Shown here: positions 1 through 57,843 of the stretch, piece by piece
Layout of the letters: each line of letters opens with the position of its first letter
Position numbering within the stretch: position 1 is the first letter of the stretch
Translations under genes and position numbers: made by a program
Source: Acestrorhynchus altus
Lineage: Eukaryota; Chordata; Actinopteri; Characiformes; Acestrorhynchidae
Length of the DNA: 64,000 nt
Assembly: GCA_034509495.1 (NCBI GenBank)
Contig: CM067506.1
Coordinates: forward strand, 23,241,069-23,305,068
Reading direction: 5' to 3'
The notes under the pieces: generated by a model
Seen by the model: only the letters and a program-made list of their open reading frames with translations
Database searches by the model: none
What the model was told of the DNA's origin: nothing

Positions 1-2
1 TT

Positions 3-2192
3 GAGTTCTGGAAGTTCTCTGAGCAGAAATGTGGGTGGAACCTGTTCCATTCTGCAGATCTGTGTAACAGTCCCAGAGCAAGGATTGTGTCTGTCTGCAT
101 ATGCCAAAATTTTATCATCTGGTGTGAGGAAAGACCCCCTTCGGAGAGTTCATCCGTCTCCAGTGTTTCCCGCAATAACTTCAGATTTTGCATCTGCAAA
201 AGGACTTTTGAAGTCGATGAGGGGAGTGTCACTTTGGGAGGCGTGAAAATTGCACTGCACAATAATCCTCGTTACATGGTAGTCAGTTCCGGGGATATTG
301 TGTATCTGTTGCCAGATATTAAGGAGCATCCTCACATCCCGGTTACCAAAGTGTTCTTAACATGGTCCCCTCATCACGATGTCTTTAAAATCCACAGTGC
401 CAGCAGTGGAACTCTCTTTACCAGAAGTTCCATGGCAAACAAGGAATCTGACTTTAAGAGATTGGTCACTGATTGCATTGGAATTCTCTCCACCATCACG
501 TCTCCGGACATCTATGGATTTTGTCCTAATGGAGGTGGGGATCTCCTGCTCCTGCTCAGCTCTGGATGGGTCAGTGTAATGCAGAGAGATGGCGTCTTCC
601 GGCAAATTTACAAGCTGCCTGACAACTGCCTCTCTACCTATGGGACACAAAACAGTCTGAACCTTTACCATGATGTCCTTGCATTAACAGTGGGCAGGAT
701 GATGTACTTGATTGATGCTAAGTGCGGCCTTGAGTTGCAGAGAATCACTCTGAAAAGGGAGGGGCTCCTATTTGTGAACTGTTTAGAGAGTGATTCCCCA
801 CAAATGCTCTCCGAGGCAGGGTTATTTGTGGTCATCCAGAGGGAGGTCGAAGCTAAACTCAAACCATCAGTAGCTCATTCAGAGAACATCAATCCAAGTT
901 CGATCTTGGCTGAGGCTGTGTTTGAAGAGGCATGTAAATATTATCAGCAGCGAAGTCTTAGCACCACACAGCTAACAGCTGAGAAACTCAAGAAGGGTGG
1001 GATGTTTCAGGCACCTATCTCACTGGCAGCCATCATCAGGGATTACTTGAGCAATCAGAAGATGAAAACTGCAGGACACGAGAAGCTGTTAAGCTCTCTT
1101 GATTCTGAGCTCAAGAGTCTTGTTGCCCTGGAGGACATTAAATCATCAGTGGTCAGGGCCTCAGAGAAGGATCTCAAGAGTTACTGTGAGTTGCTCATCC
1201 ATCAGGAAATCTCTAGACTGCTCAGCTCAGAGATAGATAGGGAGAACCTTCAGTATCTGAACAGCATCTTCAACTTGTTCCCCACTGAGACCTGGCATGC
1301 TGTACAGATGGTTCTCCAACTCAGATGCAATGGGGAGGGCTTGTTATCCAGCAAGGCTCCTGCTGAGTTGTGGAAGATTGTGCTCTGCCCTGTCCAAGCA
1401 ACAGCTAACCTCAACCACTGCAACAGTCAGCAGATGCACACTCCAGCCAATGCTGTCGTGCCTGTCTTTGAGTTGCTGTGTCACACCATCTTTAAATTCC
1501 AGCCCAGTTGGCTTCCCAGGTTTCTGGATTTGGCACAACAGCAGTCTGCATCATCCTCCAACTCTTCCTGGAGTTTTGGAGTAAAGGAGAGCTCTGAGAG
1601 TATGCCATTATATAAGCGGGCCCTCACCGTCCTCCCTTGCAAAGGTGCCTACCAGGACCTGGAAGTGGAGTTACTGTTGTGTAGCCAGCGACCTAATGCA
1701 GTAATGCAGGCACTCCGCATTCTCATGGGGTTAGGACAATGGGAGCGTGTTACTCAGGTAGCACAGAGGTTCTGCTGCCAGAGCCCCCTTCTCAACAAAG
1801 AGATTTTCACCACCTTGCTGTGTGAGGTGTCCCAGCATAGACACCTAGACCCCTACCTGGACTTACTGTGGGCCCTTTGCCCCGAGGACATGACTGTGAC
1901 TGGAATTCTTAATATTGTGCTGAAGAATCTACCATCCACCACACAGTCCTCAGGCCCATTCCAGGGTTCACACGGCAGCCAGCTGACCATTGGGCTTTTA
2001 AAGCCCCTCCTGACTAAAGTTCTCCAGCGGGAGACTAAACCCAGCCAGAAGTATGCAGACATCCTACAGTCACCAACCCATCCACCTCCTACACCTCCAC
2101 GTCAAGTTAAAGGGCTTTCAAGGGTCAACACTGAACTGGACAATGACCTCAGTGAGAGAGGTCCCTCTGGGTCTCATGTTGGCCTTGTGTGA
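3..2192 (+). CDS. hps6: HPS6, BLOC-2 subunit (5' end outside window)
   Basis: An open frame runs from the window edge (frame from base 3) to a TGA at 2190-2192, giving 729 codons with no intron. HPS6 is a single-exon gene of about 775 residues in mammals, so roughly the first 50-100 residues are missing. Family-specific stretches visible are a WCEERP segment near the start, VFEEACKYYQQRSL mid-protein, YLNSIFNLFPTETW, a block ending in WLPRFLDLAQQQ, and the conserved C-terminal PPPTPPRQ. HPS6 joins HPS3 and HPS5 in the cytosolic BLOC-2 complex, which directs cargo to melanosomes and other lysosome-related organelles; this is family knowledge. The GTG-led frame beginning at base 87 is not the real start, because homology continues upstream to base 3. 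Next downstream is the convergent prominin gene, 3.8 kb away. Confidence 0.96.
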   Translation, partial: EFWKFSEQKCGWNLFHSADLCNSPRARIVSVCICQNFIIWCEERPPSESSSVSSVSRNNFRFCICKRTFEVDEGSVTLGGVKIALHNNPRYMVVSSGDIVYLLPDIKEHPHIPVTKVFLTWSPHHDVFKIHSASSGTLFTRSSMANKESDFKRLVTDCIGILSTITSPDIYGFCPNGGGDLLLLLSSGWVSVMQRDGVFRQIYKLPDNCLSTYGTQNSLNLYHDVLALTVGRMMYLIDAKCGLELQRITLKREGLLFVNCLESDSPQMLSEAGLFVVIQREVEAKLKPSVAHSENINPSSILAEAVFEEACKYYQQRSLSTTQLTAEKLKKGGMFQAPISLAAIIRDYLSNQKMKTAGHEKLLSSLDSELKSLVALEDIKSSVVRASEKDLKSYCELLIHQEISRLLSSEIDRENLQYLNSIFNLFPTETWHAVQMVLQLRCNGEGLLSSKAPAELWKIVLCPVQATANLNHCNSQQMHTPANAVVPVFELLCHTIFKFQPSWLPRFLDLAQQQSASSSNSSWSFGVKESSESMPLYKRALTVLPCKGAYQDLEVELLLCSQRPNAVMQALRILMGLGQWERVTQVAQRFCCQSPLLNKEIFTTLLCEVSQHRHLDPYLDLLWALCPEDMTVTGILNIVLKNLPSTTQSSGPFQGSHGSQLTIGLLKPLLTKVLQRETKPSQKYADILQSPTHPPPTPPRQVKGLSRVNTELDNDLSERGPSGSHVGLV

Positions 2193-3119
2193 CATTCCCA
2201 CCCACAAATCATCTCATCTTAATTGACTGCCTTTCATGCACAAGACATGCTGGAAACTTTGGGCCTTACTGTTGTCATTGGTTTTTAGATCTTCTAGAAT
2301 GAGATACAGGGCCTTTAAAAATACTGGTTTGAAGGATTTGATTACAGGATAGTCTCCACATGGGATTTTATATTTGAAATGTTTTAATGTCTAAATTGTT
2401 GAGCTGTTTTCTTTGGACCTGTGTTTTATGGAAATGTTTCTGTTTTAACTGTATTCCATCTCCATTGAAGGTCATTTTTCCTTCCATGGCACATTCTCTT
2501 TTATGTTGGCCATACTGAAAGGTTTTGGGAAAGCAAAGTGCCCTTTCATATCCAATCATGGCATGTGGTTTTGTATGGAAGATCACCTACAGATTATTTG
2601 GGTTACAGAAGAGCCGTTGAACACATGTAATTCTAGGCCCACAGGATTAAGGAGTGGGGATACAGTGTGCTGAGCAACCCGAGGTTCAATACTGTTTGGG
2701 AACCACATCGAGCCAGCTAACAGCCCTGACAATAATTACTGTTAACACTACATTAAAGAAACTAGTCAGTTTGTGAGCTATAAATGTCAAGATATTACAT
2801 CATAACCGAGACTTGACTATTGACATGAATGTGGCAAACATGCAATAATGTATGGCAGAGTATTGTTTATAAATGTGCATGATCAGTGGTTTAACATTTG
2901 TCTTTAATGTTGTGCTTGTAAATGCTCTCAAAATATATTTGCTTCTCAAAACTTGACCCTTTCATTGGCATATTGGCGTATAAACAAAATATTAATAATA
3001 TTATTAATAAACAAAATGGAATATAATTATTGGATATAATTATCCAAAATTATTGGACTGTTGGATATAAGCCATGTAGGATTTGTCTGACATTATTTTT
3101 AAATTGTTCACTTTTAGTG

Positions 3120-3285
3120 CAGTGTTTCACAAATTTGGTCCTGAAGGCCCACTGCCCTGCACATTTAGTGAAATAGCTGGTCCCAGCACACCTGATTCAA
3201 CATCTGATTGATTTAATCAGCTCATTAACAATGTGCCTTCAGAAAGGGTGTGAATGAGTGCCAGGACTGGGTTTGAGAAACACTG
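3120..3285. mobile_element. hAT-like MITE with target-site duplication
   Basis: The ends are imperfect inverted repeats: CAGTGTTTCAC on the left and GAGAAACACTG on the right. The element is flanked by 8-bp direct repeats TTTTAGTG (3112-3119) and GTTTAGTG (3286-3293), which differ at one base. An 8-bp duplication with CAGTG-type ends is characteristic of hAT transposons. It has no coding capacity. Related fragments lie near 8955-9145, 27459-27535, 28678-28855, 35460-35630, 52548-52600 and 63500-63665. Confidence 0.7.
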
Positions 3286-5472
3286 GTTTAGTGTGTTGGA
3301 TCATGTTTGATTAATATATAATGAAAAAACTGCAGTGCTGAGAATGAACTACCAAAGAAATCATGCTCTTTGGTGATCAGGCTCCTGTGGTGTCCTGACC
3401 ATTGACCATCAGAGTAAAAGGAGGATAACAAACTATGCAGAGACACTACAAGGGCTCTCATACGTGGAATACATTTTTTTTTTGTTTCTCCTTTGAAGTT
3501 GCACAATTGTTTGCACAATTATGACTATGTATATGGTACGTTGTGCTTTCTGATTATTTTGTGGTGGTATTTTGCTGTTATTCAGTTGCCTGCCTGGAGG
3601 ATTTTACATGCAATGACATCCTAACCTATTTATTGACATTATGTAACTGATTTATTGATGGTTAAATAAACTAAGCTGTTCTAGTTGCTAATAATCAGCT
3701 TTAGGTCTCTCCACAAACTACAGTAGTCATTGGTACACAAGGATACTTTGTATTGGAGGCCTAAGAGGCCTATTGGAGGCTACAAGGCACTGCATTCCCA
3801 TGCCAGTTTTCACAGACTCACCAGGCCTAAACAGACCCACCCACCACATTCCATAGGACTAAGCAGCAGCCACAGCTCTGCTTCAAATTGAATTTCCAAA
3901 TAAATTATATTATGCAGAGAATGACAGTGACTAACTTCTAAATGAAGCAAGTTTGCTCAAACTTGTGTAGTACTGCAGTGGTTCAGCACAGTTAATTTCA
4001 TTTTAAGGTTCCTCTTCAGTCATACTTTTTTCCATCTCATGACCACAAAAGTGTTCTTGATGGCACAGTAACAGTAACTACTTGTGTTTATTTCTTTATT
4101 TTTTTATATTAAGAATATTTCTCTACTTCTGTTATCATACCAGAGTTTGATATTGCTAATTCAGATTTAGATGTTTAACAGCTTCAGTGTCATTTGCCTA
4201 TAAAACCTGCTTTGAGTTCAACTATAAAGGTGCAAAAAACTGTTCTGTGAAGTCATGCTATAGAGCCTAGGTGTTCAAATGTAGACCTTGGCTCCAGTTT
4301 CCGGTACTTATTTATTTATTGTAAAGGAACATTTAATGTAATTGATTGGGCCACCTAGTGTCACACCTACTAAGGATTACAAAGTCCTGGACTTCATCGT
4401 TCAGGTTTGAAGATCTCTGCCATAATGGAACAACTTTTAGGTTCCTCAGATATATCTCTGATCATATGTTAATGAATGTGTGAGTATGTGAAGAATCTTT
4501 AGATAACACAGACCCTAACTGAAAGATTTTTTCTAGTACCACAAAAACAAAGAACCATTTAGGAATCTGTATATGGTGTGTCATGGAACCCTAAGATGTT
4601 AACATGTCTAACACAGGTTCACAGGGACAAAGTTGCATGGCCATCTAAACATTTCAGTGTTTCATAAAAATGAAATGTTATTGCTGTCATGGTGCACATA
4701 GTGGGTTTATCAAGTGCTGTTGGGGCTATTAATCCAGATACTGAGTATTAACCTAAATATCAGGCACCAGTTTTGTAGTGCTTTTAAAGAGTTGCATGCT
4801 TATTGAAATGTGGTTCTGGACTTTCTAAATTCATACAGTGTCTGTCTAATACTGTATGAAACAAATGGAAAGGTTTAGTGTATTTAAAAACATGACAAAG
4901 TGGGCAACTGGCTCTAGTGTTTGAATTATGTCTATTTGCATTGATAAGTAAGGTACATTGTTTCATAGAATATATTTGAATACTATTGGATATATACATC
5001 ATATTATGGTTTCCAAGCATAAGAACCTGTATGCAGCCCCACACTTCAGTTGAGATCCTCATAACAATGATTAATCCAGCAGAAAGCTAGATTTCAGTTA
5101 TTCCAACAAAAACATTTTTGAATACTCTTGATTTCAGAGAAACAGTGAATGAGCAGGTGTCCCAATTCTTTTGGTACTCCAGAGGTGCTGTGATTAAGTG
5201 GAGTGAACATTAGAACAAATCACAAGAGACAGTTCCATAACCACCATGATAAGCAACTGTACAGGACAGGCTCAGAGGTCAAATTGCACCCATCTCCAGT
5301 GAGGAAAGCCACAGCCACAGAAATCTGCTTTTTCATCAGCTATCGCAGTCTCCACTCTATTGATTGTGTTGCTAATTTAGGAGCACGGCCTCAGAAATGG
5401 ATGTGGAAGGATTGTTTTATTGACTGTCTAAATGAGAACAAAACATGAGTAGCTACAGCAGCTGTAGCATGG

Positions 5473-5478
5473 TTTATT
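5473..5478 (-). terminator. Candidate prominin poly(A) signal
   Basis: TTTATT on plus reads AATAAA on minus, about 550 nt past the prominin stop. A second AATAAA lies near 5415-5420. Position alone supports the assignment. Confidence 0.35.
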
Positions 5479-6027
5479 AAACAAAGCACATTTTCTGAAA
5501 TGATGGCATACTGACCTGATGGCATGAGAGACCACAAAGTGCATTTGTACCAGTTCCAAACTGTCATTAAATAAATCAATCAACAATATATACAAGCAAT
5601 TAAAAATGAAAAAAAAATCCAGAGTTTCTTAAAAGGTCTTGAAAGCTTGAACAACTTCCACACTTATGGTCACAATTCTGGAGATACAACACATAGTAAA
5701 ACCTTTAACCCATGTCTGGAATGTGCTCAATCCAAGAGGCATGCATTTACCCCTTTTCATTCAGCATTTTTACCCGGCATCCAGCGTGTGTGTAAATCTC
5801 ACTCATCAGTCCGTTTAGAAGTGAGAATTCTGTGCTTAAAGGAGTTTAGCACAGCTCCAGTAAACACTACAGTACTTTGTCTTCTCCCTTTCAGTAACCT
5901 TTTAGATTAGCCCTTGGAATGTTATCCATTATTATGTGGTTCCTTCAAAGAAAACATGATATGAGAGTTGTGTTAACCTAACATTTCTCTGCAAACTGAA
6001 ATTTAAGGTGTAATGGTTTAATTGTTC

Positions 6028-23904
<17,877 letters not shown>

Positions 23905-24129
23905 TTAGACAGACAGCAGAAAAGCACTGGCTTTTTTTTTAACTCATGTTCCAATCACACTGTGGTGATATTGCACATCTGTGAATGAAAATAAATGATT
24001 TTCAGGTTGACATTATCATACAAAAGCTCAGCATTATGTCGCTCGGACAATAATTATACAAATTGCCTGTGTCAAAATTCCATGATTCCATAACAAGGTA
24101 ATATAAAGTTACTATATAACAAATACATT

Positions 24130-24131
24130 TC

Positions 24132-24202
<71 letters not shown>
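24130..24202. repeat. (CTAT)n microsatellite
   Basis: About 17 tetranucleotide units upstream of the prominin start. Confidence 0.97.
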
Positions 24203-27007
24203 GATATGAAATAAACATAAAGAATTCCAGATATTACTGGTGTCCCAAGCAAATACAGTACTAAACTAATCGTGTAATGTTCTCTGTGTTACATTCACAA
24301 AATAACTAGACAGAAAGTAAAAACCCAACATTTACCACTGACCAAAACTGAAGCCTTCTGTGAGACCAAGCTCATTTCTGTTTACATAAGATGCAAAGAC
24401 TGAGAGAAAGAGATCAGTTAATGGAATTACAAACCTGTGAAGATTCCAGGGAGAATTTGGGAGAAGTTACCTTCTCTCTGCTGAAAGGCGTCCTGTTGTG
24501 TGAACCCACCAGGTGTGTCTGAATCAGGTGCAGGATTTTCACAGGTAAATGTACGTCCCAAAGAAAGCTGATCCCTGCTGTGCTCTGGAGCTGAACTTCA
24601 CTGACCAATGCAGTGAGAGAGAGAGAGGGGGGTAGTGGAGAGCAGTAGAGGGAGGGAGAGATGGAGGGGGAGGTTCTGTTCTTCAGGGAGAGTTTGTTGT
24701 AATGAAAGAAAGGATTGGATATGGAGAGGGAGCAGGCTAACAGCAGAAAGGTGTCCCACATGGGCAGTGCTTTCTTAGAAGAACGTCTACAGGACGACAA
24801 ACTGCTGCTCTTTTCCCAGCAAGAAATACCAGAAGAATGTCTGGATTAAGAGGAAATCCAGAGAGGGGCTGTGAAAGGTGTTTCTCTTTAAAATCATGGT
24901 GTAAAAACATGTTAACACAGCACAACAGGAAGTTGCCAAAGAGAAGGGTTAGATTATACTCTTCTCTGCATGGATTCAACCAAATAAACTGAGAAGGCAA
25001 GATGTCTTAAGTAGTTAAGAAATAAACAAGTGTGTTTGAAGAAAGAAGACTGGTATTTGAGGATTAAGACTTTCCCACACACTGGAAATATGTGTCTCCT
25101 AATATTGTGGACATTAGAAGGGGCCTTTACAGGAAAGGATCATGAAGCAGCAGTGGAGCTTTCACTGAATGTTTGCAAATAACAAAACCAACCCGGATTA
25201 AGACATTTGATGTGCCTGTTTTTTTCGTAACTTCCAAAAATATAAACCCCCTTAAGATTAATTTATCTAATATTTTCTTAAACACGTTCTAACTAGTTCT
25301 ATGTTCCGAAACATTCTCTTAATCTTGCGATAACTGAGAATAGACTCTAGAATCACTGAGATAGAGTATCTCTAGAGAATTAATGTCTGATTTAACAACA
25401 TTAAGCTTCTCTTCTCTTGCACTATATGAGCTGTGAAAGCACTTTAGGCACATTAGCTTAGCTAAGAAACCCACAAAGTGTATTTTAAGAAAACCAGACT
25501 GCGAGAGAATTGGGAGATTAAAGACTTTCCCATAATGGTAAGAAAGAGCAGTCGTTTTTTAAGGGCACACTACCAAAGAACTTGTCGACTGGATTGAACA
25601 CTACTTTGGTTCAGTAAACAGCAGTTAAACTGAATCTCCCCCATGAATCTCTAACCTTTGTACCTGTGAAAGCTCTGAGGGCTTCTTCATCACCGATCCT
25701 GTCAGCAGCAGAGCTGCACTACAACCCAACAGTTGATACAAAACAAAGTGAAACATCGACTTTAAGTGAAAATTCTTTTTTATTAATACCATACATGAAT
25801 TATCATCGCAGACACTAGAAAAAAATATACTTATCAAACAGCCACTATCAAAGGGGCTCTACAAGAACACAAAGGAGCTTCCCCTTCGATCTGGTGAATA
25901 ATCCCAAACAAACACTGGACTGTCTGAGTTAGTTGAACAATGCATTTATTTTTATATAAAATAGCCACACAATTGGGCAGAATACTTGGCTGAATTAGTA
26001 AGAACAGATGTATTTTTCTCTTCCCCACTGCACATGGAATCACTATGTAGAATGCCACCTGGTGTTTAAACCTAGTATGGCTTGTATGTGTGTGTGTGTG
26101 TGTGGGAGGGGGGGATTAAAAACCTAAAAATTCAGTGCAACAATGTCGAAACTACAACATTGATGAATTCTTAGTCTCACACATCACACCTGAAATCAAA
26201 GTGAAGTGATTTTACACAAGAAAAGGCAGCATAGAATTTTTCTACTGAGAATTGTTCCAAAGATTGACGTGTTTTACATAAGACTGTACTGTATCCAGAC
26301 ATCATGAAGTGGCAAGCTTAAAAAAATTTAATAAATACATTTTACATTGAAATAAAACTATAATCTATGAGCTGAAGTGAATGATGACTATGGTTAATGT
26401 ATCTAAAAAAACATTTTCTACAATGCATGATTAGGTTTTCGTTTTTACATTAAACTGCACGCCCGCAGGGATGCTCTAAAGAAGAGTAAATACAATTACA
26501 CTTATACAGAACATAGCTACAGTCTTAAATATACAGCACAAATACACAAAAAAATATGAAAAGAATTCTTCATAGAAACAAATACACAAGGGTTGAGATT
26601 AAAGTATCTTGCTCATAGCTTCTTGGTCTGTAGCATGGGGGGGGGGGGGGGCAAATATTGGGAGACTAAAATAATTGCATGGTGAGTATTTATTAATGGG
26701 AATGAGGCATTATGCTTTGCCATTTGAGAATATTTGGTCAGAATTATCTAGAGGTTTTGAGTTTCTTTGACATGACAAAATCTCTCACATCCAACTCAAA
26801 GGTCCTAGAATAATGGGCACTGACATTACAGACTGTAAAGTACCTGCAACTAGGATTGTGAATGTGTAAGATCCTTGAAAAATGAGGCTAACAGTGAGAA
26901 TAGATAATGTCTGAAACATGCAGTTTCCAGACACACATGCTGTGATAAAACTAATTTTAGTACACATTGAACAGGAAGTCAACTTGCGTATCTCAAATGT
27001 GTAAAGC

Positions 27008-27008
<1 letters not shown>

Positions 27009-27059
<51 letters not shown>

Positions 27060-27066
27060 TAATAAA
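27009..27066. repeat. (AAT)n microsatellite
   Basis: About 18 units with one interruption near the end. Confidence 0.95.
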
Positions 27067-27269
27067 AGCATTTTTTATATATATATATATAAATCTCTAC
27101 CATTCTCCAGTTACAGATTTAATTAAAGTCAATGTTTTTTAAACAGGGAAGGATAAAACGAAGAAAAATGTACTATAATTTTGTAAGAAAAATAGATTGA
27201 GAATACAGTGACAACAGTGCAAAGGATAGTCAGGGTGTTTTAACTTGCTTATAATCTTACCCTTACAAA

Positions 27270-27275
27270 TTGATA

Positions 27276-27306
<31 letters not shown>
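27270..27306. repeat. Poly(A) run on plus
   Basis: About 33 consecutive adenines (T-run in ldb1 sense). It may be a retroposon tail. Confidence 0.9.
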
Positions 27307-28136
27307 CATACAATGGAAACAAAACAAAACAATAAAACACCTCTTTTGAGTCTGGCTTCATGGTAGGCAACTTCTGCATATGACCATACTGAGCATGACC
27401 AGTACTCCAGTACCATCAAGATTTACATTTGTTTATTTCTTTTTTTAAAAATGACTTTACGTAGTGGTTCTCAACTCCGGTCCTCAAGCTCCGGAACTGT
27501 ACAGGTTTTTGTTCCAACCAGGTCCTACAAAACAAATAATTCAGGTTTTCTTTTTTGTTTAAAAATAAAGTGAAATCAAATAAGAAGGAGCTGGTTTTGA
27601 ATCTGAGGTGCACACAGTGGTTATCACCGGATACTTAAATAATAAAAAATGGGGGAAAAAAATAAAAAAGACCCTTCCCTGTGAAGTGAGCACAACAGAA
27701 ACCGCCATGCATTGTCAAGCACAGCACACACAGAGACCCGAGGTTGGAACAAGAACCCACAGACATGGCTGCCTTCACTAACTCTGCTGTTCTCAAGCTC
27801 AGAGAACTCAAACAGACCAGACACTGATTCTTTTCTAGTGACAGAACTAGTTTCTCTCAGGCACAGATGCACAGTGAGAATTTCACTCAAATAAAAGAAT
27901 AATTCAAATACCAAATGCAGGTCAGTAATTCTACAGTAGTTTGCAAAAAGCAATTTCACAAGCTGAAGAAGAACAGAGTCTGGCCAGTTAGTATTCTTCA
28001 GAGCGAAGCGCAATGACAGGGAGGCCGGTTCAAAGAACTACAACGCGAGTGCCATTCTGATCAAAAGATGGGCATTTTAAACTGCCCTCTATCAACTGCA
28101 TGCCTTTCCCTAGCCCTTCACAGTGAGTACTGTAGT

Positions 28137-55067
<26,931 letters not shown>

Positions 55068-55192
55068 CTTCTCACATGTTTGGCTCTGCTCGCAACAGAA
55101 AGCGGCTGTCGAGTCCACGCGCTCTGAGCATGGGCTTCCTCTGAGGGGCAGAAAACAGACGGCGAGGGGAGGGCAGAGAGGAGGAGGAGCAG

Positions 55193-55195
<3 letters not shown>

Positions 55196-55253
<58 letters not shown>

Positions 55254-55367
55254 TAAAAATATAGAAACTAGAGCCCGACTATAAGAAAGAAGCAGAAATG
55301 TGAGCAGAAATTTTGCTCCTGGACGACTCTGCGCTCTGCCTTATTAGTATGCAAACTGGAGGGGACC

Positions 55368-55436
<69 letters not shown>

Positions 55437-55608
55437 CCGCGCGCGGGGTGATAGAGACAGTCACAGTGTGACACTGGAGGTACACACACAGGTAGGCAGA
55501 GAGGTAAAGGGGTGAGAGAGAAAGAGAAAGAAAAAGCAGAAAGGGGAGTGGTGAAGAAGAAAGAGAATGAAAGAAAGGGAAGCAAGAAAGAGATGGACAG
55601 AGAAACAA

Positions 55609-55707
<99 letters not shown>

Positions 55708-56090
55708 GAAAGGAATGGGAGTAACAAAGAATGAAAGAAAATGCACAAAAATGGAATGGGGGGGGAAACAAATATGAAGAGAAACAAAGAGAAGCAGAAA
55801 GGGGTAAAAGAATGGTGAGAGCAAGAGAAAAAGAATATACATAGGATAGAAATAAATAGAGAGAAATACAGAAAAAAGGAAGAAATAAAGTGAGAAAAGT
55901 GAGTGAGGAAAGAAGAGAGATGGAAGTAGAGAGAGAAACTAAGAGAAAGGGATAAGAAAGAAATGGATAGAAAGAGAGGAAGGAAGGTGAGCAAGGAAGA
56001 AAAAGGAAAAACAGAAGGTTGGAGAAATGGAGGAAAATATAGAGAAGAGAGAAAGAGCACAAGTGAAAAAAAAGAGAACAAGCATTTTGT
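55196..56090. repeat. Polypurine region with three GA arrays and a GAAA array
   Basis: GA arrays at 55196-55248, 55373-55427 and 55611-55653, the last running into (GAAA)n at 55654-55708, then purine-rich sequence to about 56,090. Pyrimidine-rich in the ldb1 sense. Confidence 0.95.
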
Positions 56091-56136
56091 TTTTTGAGAG
56101 GAACACTGTCAGTAACCTGTAAAACATATTTCAACA

Positions 56137-56261
<125 letters not shown>

Positions 56262-57757
56262 AGGTCATGTGATATATTTTTTCATGTGGATGTATTGGCT
56301 ATTTTTGCCTTGTGCTGCTGAGGGAGATAAACAGAGTCAGTCACAGCCCAGAGGCATAGAATCATTACAGCCTAGTGGAGCTATGGTGCCTGCCACACAC
56401 ACACACATACACACACGCACTGCCTCGTCACTCCCTATGGTCTGCCGCACGACTCACACCAGCCAGAGTGAGACATACACTCCATCTCCTGCTGCATTAC
56501 TGATCTTTCCTGTCCTCCTCGCGCAGCCCTCCCTCTACCTTTCCACCTCTGAAATTACAGCCATCTCTCCATTCCTTCACACTGTTCTCTTTGTTTCCTC
56601 CTGTCTTTCTTCTTTCTGTTTCCCCACCTCTATTTCCCTTTCTGCCACACAGCCCTCATTTATTTGTGCTGACAGGCGAGTGCTAACATTAAGAGCTACA
56701 GACAGTATTGGTTAAAAATGCAAAGCCCACCTGGAGCGCAGGGCCACTGGAGACTCGGATGAGCCTGAGAGACACAAGCTAATGAGTTTGAAAATCCATA
56801 AAACAAACTCATAAGACAATATCAGTTAAAGCTGCACAGGACTGCACTGCTAATTAGCCCTGTAATATCCTAAAACACCTGCAGTTGGTCTTTGTTTGCA
56901 AGGCTCAATTTCAACCCTGCCTCCCTCTTATCTGAAGCTCAGAGCCTCAATGCCTCTCTATGTATTTTCCTTCCCGGGGGAACAGACAGCCCCTGGTCCA
57001 CCTGACATCCCTATGCATTGCCCCTGTGATCGATTCCTTCACTTTCTTCCCACCTGCTCTGCCTTAAAGCCTTTCCCTCCGGCACTTCAAGCCACCAAAT
57101 CTCACACACCACTGAGTCCTTCATAGGGCCTGTCAGGTCTGCTGACTGCTCTGCCTCTGGAGCTTTAGGAAACCCTGGAGGGGAGTGTGTATATGTGTGC
57201 GGGGGTATGAGGACTCAAAGGCTGAGTTACAGCCTCTTGATCTCAAAAACGCACATCCCAGCGAACCGAGATGTGTTTAAAGCAGACCCTCGTCAGCCCT
57301 TGTTGCCTGTCACTTAAAATCAATACCCTGACAAAAGAGGCAACACTTTTTTCAGAATGCACCAGGGCATTCCTGTCATACTGAGGCATCTGTAACATGA
57401 ACAGGGAAGCAAGCAAAGGAGAACATGTAAAAACTGTCAGGCTTTAAGTGAAATCTGCAAAGTCCTGAAAGGCTTCTTTTCATGAGTTCAGCCTCAACCT
57501 CAGCCTCATCTCTGATTCTTGATTCAAACAAGGTTACCTGTTAATCACTCAAGGGAGGACTGAGAGGATTCCAAGAACGAAGCAAAGAACAAAGGGAAGC
57601 CCACTAGGACAAACTCATTTCACAGGGAAAGGGTCTCCTCTGCAGCAACAGCTTTTGTTGGAATGCCTTTTCTTTATTCCGAGGCAAAGATTGGGGCTTT
57701 GAAGCCCTGAGCCTCAGGAAATGCACTCCACCACTGACTGCACAATCAGGTCTACTT

Positions 57758-57761
<4 letters not shown>

Positions 57762-57840
<79 letters not shown>

Positions 57841-57843
57841 CAC
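57762..57843. repeat. (CT)n(CA)n microsatellite
   Basis: About 16 CT units then about 24 CA units. Confidence 0.97.

Larger units (their letters stand above)
2193..6027. other. hps6-prominin convergent intergenic region
   Basis: About 3.8 kb without a supported coding exon. It should hold the hps6 3' UTR; candidate poly(A) signals on the plus strand are AATAAA at 3006-3011 and 3664-3669. On the minus strand it holds the prominin 3' UTR. A MITE with target-site duplication sits at 3120-3285. The rest is AT-rich and unremarkable, and the short open frames here show no family resemblance. Confidence 0.7.
23905..28136. other. Prominin 5' region and ldb1 3' UTR/intergenic
   Basis: No coding exon is supported. 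A 5' UTR intron of prominin is plausible: donor TCACAG|GTTTGT at about 24434 and acceptor TTTTCATTCACAG at about 23980 on minus. ldb1 3' UTR must occupy the right end, with candidate minus-strand AATAAA near 27430, 25945 and 25780. The region also holds a G15 run (26637-26651), an AAT array (27009-27066) and an A-run (27270-27306). Confidence 0.55.

Noticed and set aside
24130..24202. Regular short repeats that could suggest an array
   Set aside because: A plain CTAT microsatellite; no spacers, so not CRISPR.
24414..24800. 128-codon minus-strand frame upstream of prominin
   Set aside because: No family resemblance and a low-complexity SPSLYCSPLPPSLS stretch; it may overlap untranslated prominin leader.
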